Shown here in pieces: positions 1-29,900 of a DNA stretch of 64,000 nucleotides. The position numbers and the translations under genes are program-made. The notes below the pieces were generated by a model. That model worked only from the letters and a program-made list of their open reading frames with translations. It searched no databases and had not been told where the DNA came from. Source of the DNA: Rhabdophis nuchalis (Eukaryota; Chordata; Lepidosauria; Squamata; Natricidae); NCBI GenBank assembly GCA_039707465.1, contig CM077645.1, positions 63,206,850 through 63,270,849 on the forward strand. The letters are read 5' to 3'. Each line of letters opens with the position of its first letter. The first letter of the stretch is position 1.

Positions 1-796
1 AGAAACTGGAAATCTCTCACAAGTATGACGATGATTATTAATCTGATTACAGTTTAGTTATTTACTTTGCAAATATCTATTTTTTCCTCTTTCATATAAT
101 CCAGAAACAGAAGGATTTATTTTTTAGATTGGCAAATTAGATGGATAAAAATGTATACTGAATAAAGTATTTTAAAATGTTAGTTGTAGCTCACTGCAAT
201 TATAGTTATTACACCAGTTATTACTAATTGTCTGAATTAGTATTATTCAATACAATGAGTTACCTAAAATACCAAAACTGGCTAAAAATATTTGCAATGC
301 AAATAAGAAAAAAGCTAACTTTTTAACAGATTGGCTGCACGGTCTGCTCACTTATGATCTGATGACTGAGGCAAATCAGAGTTTTTTGTTGTTTTCTAGC
401 CATCTGGATAACAGCGTTGGAGTGATAGACTTGTTCCATGTGTTAGTCAGAGAAACTGTGAAGTTAATTGGTAAATTGTCAATTGGAAGAAGTCAGAAAC
501 ATCTGTTTGTAATAGAGTCTATGGTTCCAGCTACAGTACATGTAGGTAAAAGACATACAGTATGTGGCTTCAGACTTTTAAGAAACAGCTTTTAGCAATT
601 GCCTAGACTTGGAAATGAATGGGGCAAGAGCCATTGAGCCCACTCATATACATTTATTTCTGATTAAAAATATAGAAGCTGGTTACATTTGGCTTATAAA
701 ATATTAGGGCCAAGAAAATATGTTATGTTCTTTGATTAGAAAATGTTAGGCATTTGAAAGAATTTGTCATATCATTATGTTTAAATTCCCCTGCAG
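1..796. other. Intronic AT-rich DNA 5' of the first visible lipase exon
   Basis: No lipase exon (the 155-bp exon with the mature N-terminus would be next upstream), RNA gene or recognisable repeat was seen here. The 77-codon open frame at 362-595 has no family resemblance. Confidence 0.5.
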
Positions 797-19295
<18,499 letters not shown>

Positions 19296-19446
19296 TCATA
19301 AAGTGTAAGAGTAATGAGGAAGAGCTCCTTCGTGTGGCCTCTGAAAGAGCTTGATGGTTTGAAGTATGACTTATTAGAACAAATCTTCTGTCATTTCTTT
19401 CCATCGTGTTAGCTTGGAACACAATCATCGTAATTGTTTTAGGTAT

Positions 19447-19488
19447 AATAAAACAATAGGTATCAATTTCTCTTTCAAAAGAAATAAA
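19447..19488 (+). terminator. Candidate poly(A) signals of the PNLIPRP3-like gene
   Basis: Two AATAAA hexamers, at 19447-19452 and 19483-19488, lie 150-190 bp after the stop codon, a normal 3'UTR length for this family. No transcript evidence is available to choose between them. Confidence 0.5.
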
Positions 19489-20180
19489 ATAGGCAGAAAA
19501 GTCTGTCTGTCTATGTGTGTGGGTGGAGAGAGAGAATAAACTATGAATAGAAAAAAATAATGTATGCTGCCTACGGTATGGAGTATCTTTACTTGACAAG
19601 ATACTTCTCTGTAAATTTGCTTTTTAATTTTATTCATAGATTCCAAAACTAAGTGCTCTGATGAGTTTATGTTTATAAAGTAAACAGCTAGAATTTGCAT
19701 CTTTCTCTTACTAATCAAAGATTTTATTTATATTGTTGGGGGCAATGTGTGTTCTAACGTAGGAGTCCTGAGACAGTAAAAAGCACACATTTGGTCCCAA
19801 ATCCTCTTTTTATTTCAACGGATGTGGATTATGTGCCTTCACAACCTGGAATGAGTCACAATTAGGTTCCGTAGGTTCGCCATCATGGTGATAGGTGATT
19901 GCAGAATTCCTTTTCATTAATTAATGCAGTAATAATGAAAGCACTTCTGAAAATATTTCACTTCTGAACTCATTTATTGTGGTATAACTAGGAATTGCTG
20001 ATGAGTAAACAGTGGTCTTGCATTGGAGCAAACAGAACCTTCCAACCGAAACTGGGTGAATCCCTAAAGCTATATGTGAATTTCTGCTGGTTCATACTAA
20101 CTAAGGTGGGAAGTTTAAATGCTGCTGTTGCTGTCACTACTCCTCTTTTGCTTTCATTTCTTTTTTTGACCAAGGAACTA

Positions 20181-20559
20181 CAGGTAGTCCTTGACTTATT
20201 ATCACAATTGAGCCCAACATTTCTGTTTCTAATTGAGACAGTAGTTACAGTAAGTGAGTTTTGCCCCACTTTGCAACTTTTTTTGCCTGACTTGTTATGT
20301 GAATCACAGCAGTTCTTAAGTTAGCATCTGGCTTTCCCCACTGAATTTGCTTGTCAGAAGGTTGCAAAAGGGGATTACATGATTCTGGAGCACGGTAACT
20401 GTCATATATGTGAGAAAGCTGCCAAGCATCTGAATTTTGATCACGTGTCCATGGGGATGCTGGAAAAGTTATGTGAAAAACAGTCATAAATCCCTTTATT
20501 CAATATCATTATAACTTGGATGGTCACTAAATGAATTGTTGTGAGACAAGGATTATTTG
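20181..20559. mobile_element. TA-flanked palindromic element (CAGGTAGTCC family)
   Basis: Starts CAGGTAGTCCTTGACTTA after TA and ends with an eroded complement before TA. Body blocks are shared with 33936-34324. Intergenic, between the two lipase genes. Confidence 0.75.
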
Positions 20560-20879
20560 TAATACATTTTTAATCTTATAAACTCATTTCTAAACTGTCC
20601 CATTTAGTGAACCATTAGTACTTGAAGACTAGATTAGATTATTCTTCCATTTCAAAGATCAGGTTTTCAATCATGGATCTTCCTTTCTTATCACAGGAGG
20701 GGAGTCTATAATGTCTTATGACCTTTCCTAGCATTTTACAATGGTTTCCCTCAACTTAATACAGAAAGTATGCATTAGAAATAATTTGACATATAGATCG
20801 GTGGTGTTCCATTATTGCAAAAGTTGTACTTTTTGGGTGATAAACCTATAGAGATATTTATCACCAGATAAATGACAAC

Positions 20880-21205
20880 TAATCCAGTAATACTGTGCAA
20901 AACATTTATTCCTCAAGGTGTAGAAAGAAACCTTCAGCCTTGGAAGAAGATTGGCCTTCAGATGTCCCTTTTGCAGATTCTTCAAATCTTATCTTTTCAA
21001 CAACAATGGTTTGATACTGAAAAGAAGGAAAACAGGTAGATCAGAGGGGACTGCTTACTACTTCAAACCATTGTTGTTGAGAAGATAAGACGTGTTGAAG
21101 AGTCTGCAACAGGGACATCTGAAGGCCAGTCTCCTTCCAAGACTGAAGATTTCCTATTATACTTTGAGGAACAAATGAATATATATGCACAGGGTTAGTG
21201 GATTA
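20880..21205. repeat. Large foldback, arms about 140 bp
   Basis: The arm 20880-21015, containing CAACAACAATGGTTT, is complementary to 21060-21205, containing AAACCATTGTTGTTG, with a central loop of roughly 45 bp. Outer ends TAATCCAGTAATACTGTGC and GCACAGGGTTAGTGGATTA also pair. It has no coding content and could be a foldback transposon. Confidence 0.85.
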
Positions 21206-21877
21206 CTATGAAGATGATGTTTTGAATCTACAAGCCAGTTTCTACTCTTCTTTAGCCCTGAAGCTAATCAGATTAGTTCTAATTGGTTCCAGAGCTGATA
21301 TTGCTATCAGATTGATGACTGGTTAATCTTTACTTATCTACATGTTTCTTAATATTATGCTCAATTGTCACCCTAATATTTTAGGATGAAGAGCAGATTT
21401 TAAATACTTTTGATATTCAAGGCATTCACAGGTTGGTATCTATACCAGAACTATAGAAAAGAGTAGGTGTGTAGCATGCATATTGTTGTCATTGTAGAGA
21501 ATAAAACTAATATAGCATTATTTTAAAATCTATGTGAATTACAACAATCCTCAAATTCCAGTAGCCCATGCTCCTACCCTTGCTTAGTAATGCAACTCAC
21601 AAGGAAGCATATTCCTATGTCAGTGTTTCTCAGGGCAGAACCACACATTCTGCTTGGCCCGTCATCAAGGTGGGCCACTCACTGAACAAGAAGAGATGAT
21701 GTTATCCACCCTAAATTACTGAACACAAATGAGGAACAAACAGAGGGATAGTAGGATAGTGGGCAGTATATAAAGAACTTCCTTTACCTAGCTCCCATCA
21801 TTTGCCCTATGGTCAAAAGACTCCTAAGGTTCAAAGAGACAATAGGTCCAGCAGTGTTTCACAACAATCATCTAGAA

Positions 21878-22081
21878 CAGGCGTGTCCAACCTTCAGCCT
21901 ACAGGCCATGCGCGGCTCTGGAGAGCTAGAATGCAGGCCCACAAGATTGTCAAAAATATTTAAAAATAAAAGAAATTTGTTACTTATACACAATAACTAT
22001 ATTATATATTTTATATGCAGCCCAGGATCATTCCTCTTCACTCAATGTGTGCAGGGTAAGCGAAAAAGTTGGACAACCATG
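21878..22081. mobile_element. hAT-type non-autonomous element
   Basis: CAGGCGTGTCCAACC and its imperfect complement GGTTGGACAACCATG bound the element. The duplication is ATCTAGAA/ATCTAGAG (7 of 8), matching nnnTAnnn. Confidence 0.75.
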
Positions 22082-22499
22082 ATCTAGAGTCTGGAAATTC
22101 ATAGAATACATACAATGGTAATAATTTCAGGTCCTGCAAATCTCAAATTTGCACAGCATTTTCAAGGTTGCCAAATACTATTTGTGCACCACAACAGTTA
22201 TGCATTCAATTACTTCAGCTTTCTAAATGGCCTGTGATATCTTTTTTTTTTTTTAAAAGAAAAATGTGTCACTTTATTTTGTTTTAAATTTACCTGTAAT
22301 GGCCAAGTATTTGAAAATATACATAGTTTTCCAGGGGAAGATTGGATAAATCTCATATGATCAGAAGTGGTGAGAAGATAATATTTTTAACGTATATAAT
22401 ACACGAAATATTCTGTGAATGTTGCCATAGGAGAAACAACGTGTTGAAGAAATTAATAAGTTTACGGATAGATCCTGGATTGATTAGGTTCTGTTGAAT

Positions 22500-23760
22500 G
22501 ATAGAATCACAGAATCATAGTGTTGGAAGGCCTTTTTTAAAGGTCTAGGACTAGGTCAACCCTCTGCCCAGGATAAATGATGGTCCTTTAAAACCAAAGA
22601 CATCTTCTGATGATGGAGCAGTCAGCCTCACATTCAAGTTAACGTTCAGAGTGAGCAGTTTACTAGCAGCCATTACTTCTAGACACAAATTGTTCCATTG
22701 CTTAAAGAGCAAGAAATTTCTCCTTATCTCAAGTTTGATCTCTCACTGTAAAGCTTTCACCTATTGGTTCTTATCCTACCCTCTGGTGCTATGTAGAATA
22801 AAATCTACAACCTCTTCCTTGTAACTTCCCTTCATTTAATGGAAGACTGCTATCATGTCTTTCCTTAAAATTCTTTTCTTTAGGTTAAGCATATCATACA
22901 TGATCTTTGTGGGATTTACTTTCCAAGCCCTATGACCATCTTTACCATCCTCTGCACTCTTTCCAATTTCTTACTGTCCTTATTGTATTGTGGCAACCAG
23001 AACGGGGCACAATGTTTCAAGTGTGATCTGACCAGTGCAGAACAGAATGCAAATACTGTCACTTCCTGTTATGTTGACACTGTACTTCTGTTAATGCAGC
23101 CCAAAACTGCATGGGCTCTTTTGGGAGCTATATCACATTTCTGGCTCATGCTTAATCTCTGACCTGTCAAAACACCAGTTCTTCTCGTAAGTAATATTTT
23201 CTTGTACCTAGGCATTAGTTTTTCTTGCCTAAGAATTTTTCCTTCTTAAGAGAAGAACCTAACATTCCTCATCACTGTAGCATTTCATTGGATAATCATG
23301 TTCATATCTGTTACGATCTTTTGGAATCTTGAATTTGTATTTTGGGGTATTAGCAATTGCCCCAGCTTTGTGTCATCCACAATTTTATGAGCAACCCTTT
23401 ATTTCCTCATTTAGATCAAGAGAGGATGTTGAATGAAAGTGTTAAAGAGTCCTGGGCCCAAGGCCAAAATCTGAGGTATCCCACTGCACATTTCCCTCCA
23501 TATGGACATAGACCCATCGTGCATTGGCTATGATTATTCAGCCACCTGTAAATCCATCTAATAGTGGACCATCCATTCCACACTTTTTTCATTTTTACCA
23601 AACAGAGTTTATAACCAACTGTATGAAATCTAAGTATACTACATCTGCAACATTCTGTTGGTCCACTAACCTGTTCACATGATCAAAGAAAACAATAATG
23701 TTTGTCTGGCACCTTTTTTATTTTTTATTTTTTTAGCAAAATCATGCTGGTTTCAGGTAA
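22500..23760 (-). mobile_element. CR1-type LINE, antisense, degraded
   Basis: The block AGAATCACAGAATCATAGTG is the classical CR1 3' end in antisense. Following blocks such as CTCTGCACTCTTTCCAATTT and GTGGCAACCAGAACGGGGCA are the antisense reverse-transcriptase C-terminal region. No long frame remains. Confidence 0.7.
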
Positions 23761-26752
23761 TCATTTATAAGTGCTTGCAAACCCACTGCTTGATTATTTT
23801 TTCCTAGGATTTCCCCTGGCATTGGCATTTAGAACCATCTGTCACCATGCAGATGGCGCAGATCCTGAATGCGCTCCAAAATCTGCTAATGATTTTCAGA
23901 CAACCTTGGCAGCTTCATTTTTGTGTACACAGGTGATGCCCTTTTGTGTTTTCACACATAGAGAAATGAAGAATTAAAACATGCAGAGAAATATAGTTAT
24001 AGCATACTGCTTTTGTTGTATGAAGTTTTACCAAACCTCTGTGGTGAAATAAAAGCCTTTGAATAAAGAATCCTTTGATCCTTTGATTCCAAAGTTAACA
24101 TTTTACTAGTTTATGAGTATGTCTTTTGTTTGTATACTGCCTCTTATATTGCATGGACCACCTTGCATCAGACATGTCCAATGTTACTCAATTTTCGCAA
24201 AGTTTAACAGGATGCATGCACAAATAAACATCCACAGGATTGTCACTGCTTTTAAAATAACTTTCTCAGTTATATCCATGGGTGCCTGACCCTCACCACA
24301 ACAGAGACCATAGAAAGGTATGGGTGTCATGCCACAGTATACATTTTCCCCTTTCACACTTTCATAACAAGTACATAATGGATGAAGTTTGGTTCATGAC
24401 ATAACTCACACTGTATTTCTAACTTATCTACACCTTCTTTAGAACCTAAAATTATATGTTCAGCTTATCTGATAACTTTAGGAGAGGATTACCAGCTGGA
24501 GATATATATTTATAATAATAAAATTATTATTATGTAATAAAGACAGAATACAAATAAATAAAACACATAGATTTTAAGTTAAAATTTGACCTTATCAAAC
24601 ATGGATCTATCTCTCTTCATTTCTAAAGGATCATAGTGACAGCATTATTTTCATACAATTGCTTTTTGTTGGGCAAACCTCGGTGAATTCAGCACGTCAA
24701 GGCCTGCATTAAGACCATTTTCTAATGAGCCCAATGCAGCATTTCCATTGTGGAAAAGTCAGCAGAACTTGAAATGCCACATATTACACTGTGAGCGCAT
24801 GCCAAAGGTAGCTGTGGCTCTTTTTTTTTTTTCAGAATTGGCCCATGATTCTTCTTAGTGTGGCAGAACAAACTGGTATGATAAGAAAAAAAAAGTTCTT
24901 TACAGCGTCATAAATGTCAAGGTCCAATGTTTTCTTCCCAATGGGTGAAAGGCAGTGGTGTGGTTCAACCAGTCTAACAACCAGAATCCCACCCATGGTG
25001 AAAGGTCAAATCCATGGAGGCATTTATATATATATATTAATAAAGTTTCTAGGAATTCCTGCAATCTGGCACATATAATCTGAGTATATAAGAACCGGAA
25101 TAGTTAGGCTGCAGTCAAGAAAGAAATCACATATCTTCAAGTTGCCAAGTTTGAAAGACACTAGTCTTCTGTTGGTGAAAGGATCAACTGGATCAGCTGA
25201 GGACACCAAGAAGGCTGACAGCTGCAGACTGGTAAGAGGATTGAAGAAAATCCATAATTTTCTGACGAAGATTTCAAGTGAAGCTGCTGGAAGGAGAGAA
25301 GCTGCTGGATGAGGAACAAAATCAGCTTTGTTAGCAAGGCAACTCTGCTCTAAATACTATTTCAAAGCTTGCTAGATTGGTTTAGGAAGAAACTGTGAGC
25401 CTTCTGGCTTTCTTCCCCTCCACTCCATTCCACTCTGTCCCTTTTTCTTCCAGGAAAGTGAAAAGAAGTCTAAGTAACATTTAAAAAGAGGAGCTGAATT
25501 GGTTTGTTTAGTTAGGTTTACACCAAAGTATTCATGCTAGGAATAGTCCATTATACTAAAAGTGGTTGTGGTGGTACTAGTTTGAATATAGCAATATATT
25601 TCATTTTAATTAACATCTCAGCTCCATGTGTGTCTGGATTGGTTGCTATTCTTAGCCGCTCTCCCACATTTATCTCCTTGGCCATTTAGGCTACTGGGTA
25701 CAGCCTTAACATTTAATAGAATTACAGTTGTGCCAGGCACAATGAAATCTAACCTGGAAAATGACAGTAATAAGATGTCCTTCCTGAAATCTATTTCTCT
25801 CTCCAGGTGGGTAGAGAGGTTGCAATGTATGGTTTCTAGTGGTAAAAATGAAGTTGCTCATTGTCTGTCAATTGGAGGAACATCTTAACAGAGCAAGGAA
25901 ACTGTAACAACAGCAACATACATTAAATCAGTGTTTCTCGATCTGAGAAACTTCATGAGGGTCTAAGGCAGGAGTGTTAAACTCAGGGCCCATGGGCCGG
26001 ATCTAGCTTGTGGGGTGCTTAGATCTGGCCCATGGAAACAGCAAAGGACAGGCCTGTGGTGCATCTGTCAGCAAAAATGGAGTTTGCTGCAATTCTACTT
26101 GTCCCTCTTTTGAATTATCCTGTGGTAGGTTGTCCTGTGGCAAGTTGGATGCAGTGAGTTTTCCCACAGTGATTTGGCCACGGCAAGATGGCCAGGGTGA
26201 ATTGTCCCATTCCAATTTTAAGATGGGTGGACTTCAAGTCAGTCAGCCTGAATTTTGGGAACTAAAGTCCACTCATCTTAAAGTTGCCAAACTTAAGAAA
26301 CATTGCATTAAATAACATATTCAGTTTATACTTATAGTCAAATTTTACAACCTTCAATGGGAAAGTATGAAACAAGCAAGTATTGAGATCCAGTAAAAAG
26401 TATTTCAGCTAATAGTCCTGTAGATTATGAAATGTATATTAGAGTTACTGAAAGCATGCATTTGGAGTCTTTTGCTCCTTTTTCATATGCATATTATTTA
26501 ATACTTATTGATCAAGGAATGTCATGTAAAGAATTTTATTGCCTTTAAAATTATTACATAGGGAAATAAGGCTTCAAGAATAACCCTTAACTAAGCATTT
26601 CTTCTAGAAGTACCACCAAAAAAATACCTCAATGATTTGCTTACCTAGTTTCCATTTTCACTAAATGATCGTAAACTTTGTGTATTTATGATAACCTTAA
26701 TCTGAAACATACCTATTTACTTTCATGAATAACCCTCAAGGATGTGGCTCTT
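23761..26752. other. Intergenic DNA between the two lipase genes
   Basis: No lipase exon could be found on either strand, so no third paralogue was seen here. A degraded hAT-like end (CAGGAGTGTTAAACTC, preceded by GTCTAAGG) lies near 25971. A GGCCA/GTTGTCC-type internally repetitive block related to 52290-52690 lies at 26085-26215, followed by an eroded hairpin at 26216-26310. Confidence 0.5.
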
Positions 26753-26814
26753 TATAAAAGGGCCAGGCATGTTTAGCTTAAGCCTTTGTCTGGAATTCAA
26801 GCAAAGGCTGAGCA
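26753..26814 (+). promoter_or_regulatory. PNLIP: TATA promoter and noncoding first exon of the complete lipase gene
   Basis: TATAAAA occurs at 26753-26759. A start site would fall near 26780-26785. The short untranslated exon 1 ends at 26814 before a consensus donor GTAAGT (26815-26820). The next acceptor (TTTTAG) abuts the ATG at 26970. A noncoding exon 1 followed by an exon beginning at the initiator ATG is the known layout of pancreatic lipase genes. No confident PTF1-type bipartite site was identified by eye. Confidence 0.75.
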
Positions 26815-26969
26815 GTAAGTCACATCTTATTTCATCAAGTGAAATTCTTCAGTTGCTATATTTTCATTATTTGCTATAACTACCTTAGGTATGAGTTAAA
26901 AATTAGTATAAATTATTCTTAACACCCATACGTCTGCTTTCTCTCTCTTTGTTTTAAAAAATATTTTAG

Positions 26970-29900
26970 ATGCTTGCCTTTTGGACCACGCTGCTTTACC
27001 TGTTCTTTGCAGTGAGAGGTAAGATCTGATTGTTGTATGTAACAACTCCAAACTCCTGTTGGTTTATCCGTGGTTTGTATCAGCTGAAGTATCAATACTA
27101 GGGTGATTGTGAACCATTAAATGTCAAGCTGAATGGTCTTGGGATTCCAAAGTTCCTTTCCTGTAGTCCTAAGTATAAATGTTACTAGAATTCTAGTCCT
27201 TTTGCAGGGTTTGTGCATTTATGCAGTTCCAGAATTGCTTATCCATACCCCTTTCTTATCGATTGAACAGGGAAAAGCAGAGAAAACCTAGCCAAAATGG
27301 ATTACAGGTGATATTATTCCTTGCGAATAAAACTGATTTCCATGCAGCAGAAATTAATCTACAGATCAAAGTGATGTAGAGCACTGAGGACCTAACTCCT
27401 TCCCATACAGTTTGTAAATTGCTTTCAGAAGTCTTTTCATTCAAGGTTAGACTAAACCATATTGACTTCAGAAGACTTCCCAAATGACAAGGGAAACATG
27501 GAGAAAATGAATGATTACGAAGTTGCCTAAAGGAAGGGATACACTGCTGACATCATTAACAGAGAAGATATGTTATAGACAGTAGAATATGAACCTTTGC
27601 TTCAGTTACTCATGCCTTAACTTTCTGGCACATATATAACAGGCAAAGAAGTTTGCTACAAGCGCCTGGGCTGCTTTACAGATGACATCCCATGGTCTGG
27701 AACAATGGAACGGCCCATTGCCCGACTCCCTTGGTCACCTGAAGAAATAAATCCACGTTTTCTTCTGTATACTAGAAAGAACCAAGACAACTTTCAGGTG
27801 AGATCTACCCTCCCTCAATTGAATTTTAAAACATTTTGAAAGAACCATCTTCCACTACTTTGATCATATGTATCCACAAATAAAGCTATATAATATAAAA
27901 GTTTATAAATCATTTTCTTGGTTATATTTGGTTTAGTAATATACAACCAATGTCCCCTATGTCTTTAAAATAGTTGATTTATTGAATCTTTACATTTTTT
28001 TAACTTGTTGCCTTTAATAATATAAGTTATTATACTTGTTCCAGATGAGAAAATTGTAATGTATTTGATTCAGTGAGTAAAGTCTGAAGTGCATAAAAAG
28101 AATGAAGTTCAAATTTTATTATCCTAAACACTTTATATAATGATAGTGATGGTTATCTTCGATAAGAGCTCAAGAGATTACCATATACTTTTTTCATTTT
28201 TTCATTTTTAGTTTTCTATGAAACGTAACAACCAATAATATAATAAATTGCTAATTATAATAATAAGCAATAATCAGAAAACAATACAATTCTCTAATCA
28301 AGGAACTACCAAGGAAAAAATGAAAGCCCCACCAACCCTGGCAAGGCAAGCTATTGTGTAGAAACAAGAAGCAAACCCCACACCAGGGGTGGGTTTCAAA
28401 ATTTTTGGAACAGGTTCTGTGGCTTGCTGGCCATGTGACCGGGTGGGAGTGGCTTGCTGGCCATGTGACCGGGTGGGAGTGGCTTGCCGGCCATGTGACC
28501 GGGTGGGAGGGGCCAATTTGGAAAATGTGAAACTCACTTAACAATGGTCTTGGTTAGCAACCAAACTTTTGGGCTTAATTGTGGTCATAAGTTCTCTCTC
28601 TCTCTCTTTCTTTTTCTTTCTTTCCTTCTGTCTTTCTTTCTCTCTTTCTCTGTCTCTCTTTCTTTCTGTCTCTTTCTTTCCTTCCCTCTTTCTTTCTCTC
28701 TCTCTCTTTATTTCTTTCTCTTTCTCTCTTTCTTTCTTTCTCTCTTTCTTTCTCTTTCCCTCTTTCTCTCTCTTTCTCTCTCTCTCATTTTTTCTTTCTT
28801 TCCCTCTTTCTCTCTCTTTATTTCTTTCTCTTTCTTTCTTTCCCTCTTTCTCTCTCCCTCTCTTTCTCTCTCTCTCTTTTTGTCTCTTTCTTTCTTTCCC
28901 TCTCTCTCTCTTTTTTCTCTTTCTTTCCTTTGTCTCTTTCTTTCTCTTTTTGTCTGTCTGTCTTTCTTTCTCTCTCTCCCACTTTCTTTTTCTTTCTTTC
29001 TTTCTCTTTCTCTCTCTCTCTTTCTTTCTCTTTCTTTCTTTTTCTTTTTCTTTCTCTTTCTTTCCCTCTTTACCCCCCTCTCTTTCCCTATTTCTCTTTC
29101 TCTCTCTCTTTCTTTCTTTCCCTTTCTCTCTCTCTCTTTCTTTCTCTCTCTCTTTCTCTTTCTCTCTTTCTGTCACTTTTCTTTCTCTCTTTCTCTCTCT
29201 CTTTTTTCTCTTTCTTTCCTTTCTATCTCTCTTTCTTTTTTCTCTCTTTCTCTCTGTCTGTCTTTCTTTCTCTCTTTCTTTCTCTCTCTCCCACCTTCTT
29301 TTTTTCTTTCTCTCTCTTTGTCTCTCTCTCCTTTGTTTGCCCATCTGTCACTCTGTGTGTGTGTGTGTGTGTGTCTGTCTGTCTCACATTCAGGCACTTA
29401 AATCACTCATTTTGTGTCTCTGTCTATCTTTCTCTCCCTCCCTCCCACTCTCTGTCTCTGTGTGTATCTGTCACTCTCTGGTTCCCCCCTCCCTCCCTGT
29501 CTCTCTCTGTGTCTGTGCCTCTGTCTGTCTGTCGTCGTCCCCGCCCCGCCCCCACCTCCGCGGAGCCTCCTCAGCCCGGGTCACTTGCCTTAGCCTGCCC
29601 CAGCTGCCCGGCCGCCCGCCGTGCTTGGTCACTCTCTCTCTTGCTCAGGCTCCTTCCAGGAGCTGAGAAGCCTCCGTGTTTGTGTGTATGTGAGGAACGG
29701 CAGCCCCTGGAAACGATGAGTGGCCAGCATGCCGGCTGTGGAGGGAGGGAGGGGGAGGGAGGAAGGGAATCGCGCGCTCTGCCCAGGGGGATGTCCCCTC
29801 CTCGTGCTCTCTCCAGCGGTGGCGGCAGCAGCAGGGGCTGGGGCGGCGCGGCGCTGAGGGAAAAAGAAGACAACGCAGCTGCCTTGCTTGCTTTCCTGCC

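Noticed and set aside
23771..23977. 68-codon frame as an exon of an extra lipase
   Set aside because: No GHSLG, LDP, lid or PLAT motif; adjoins a degraded CR1 element.
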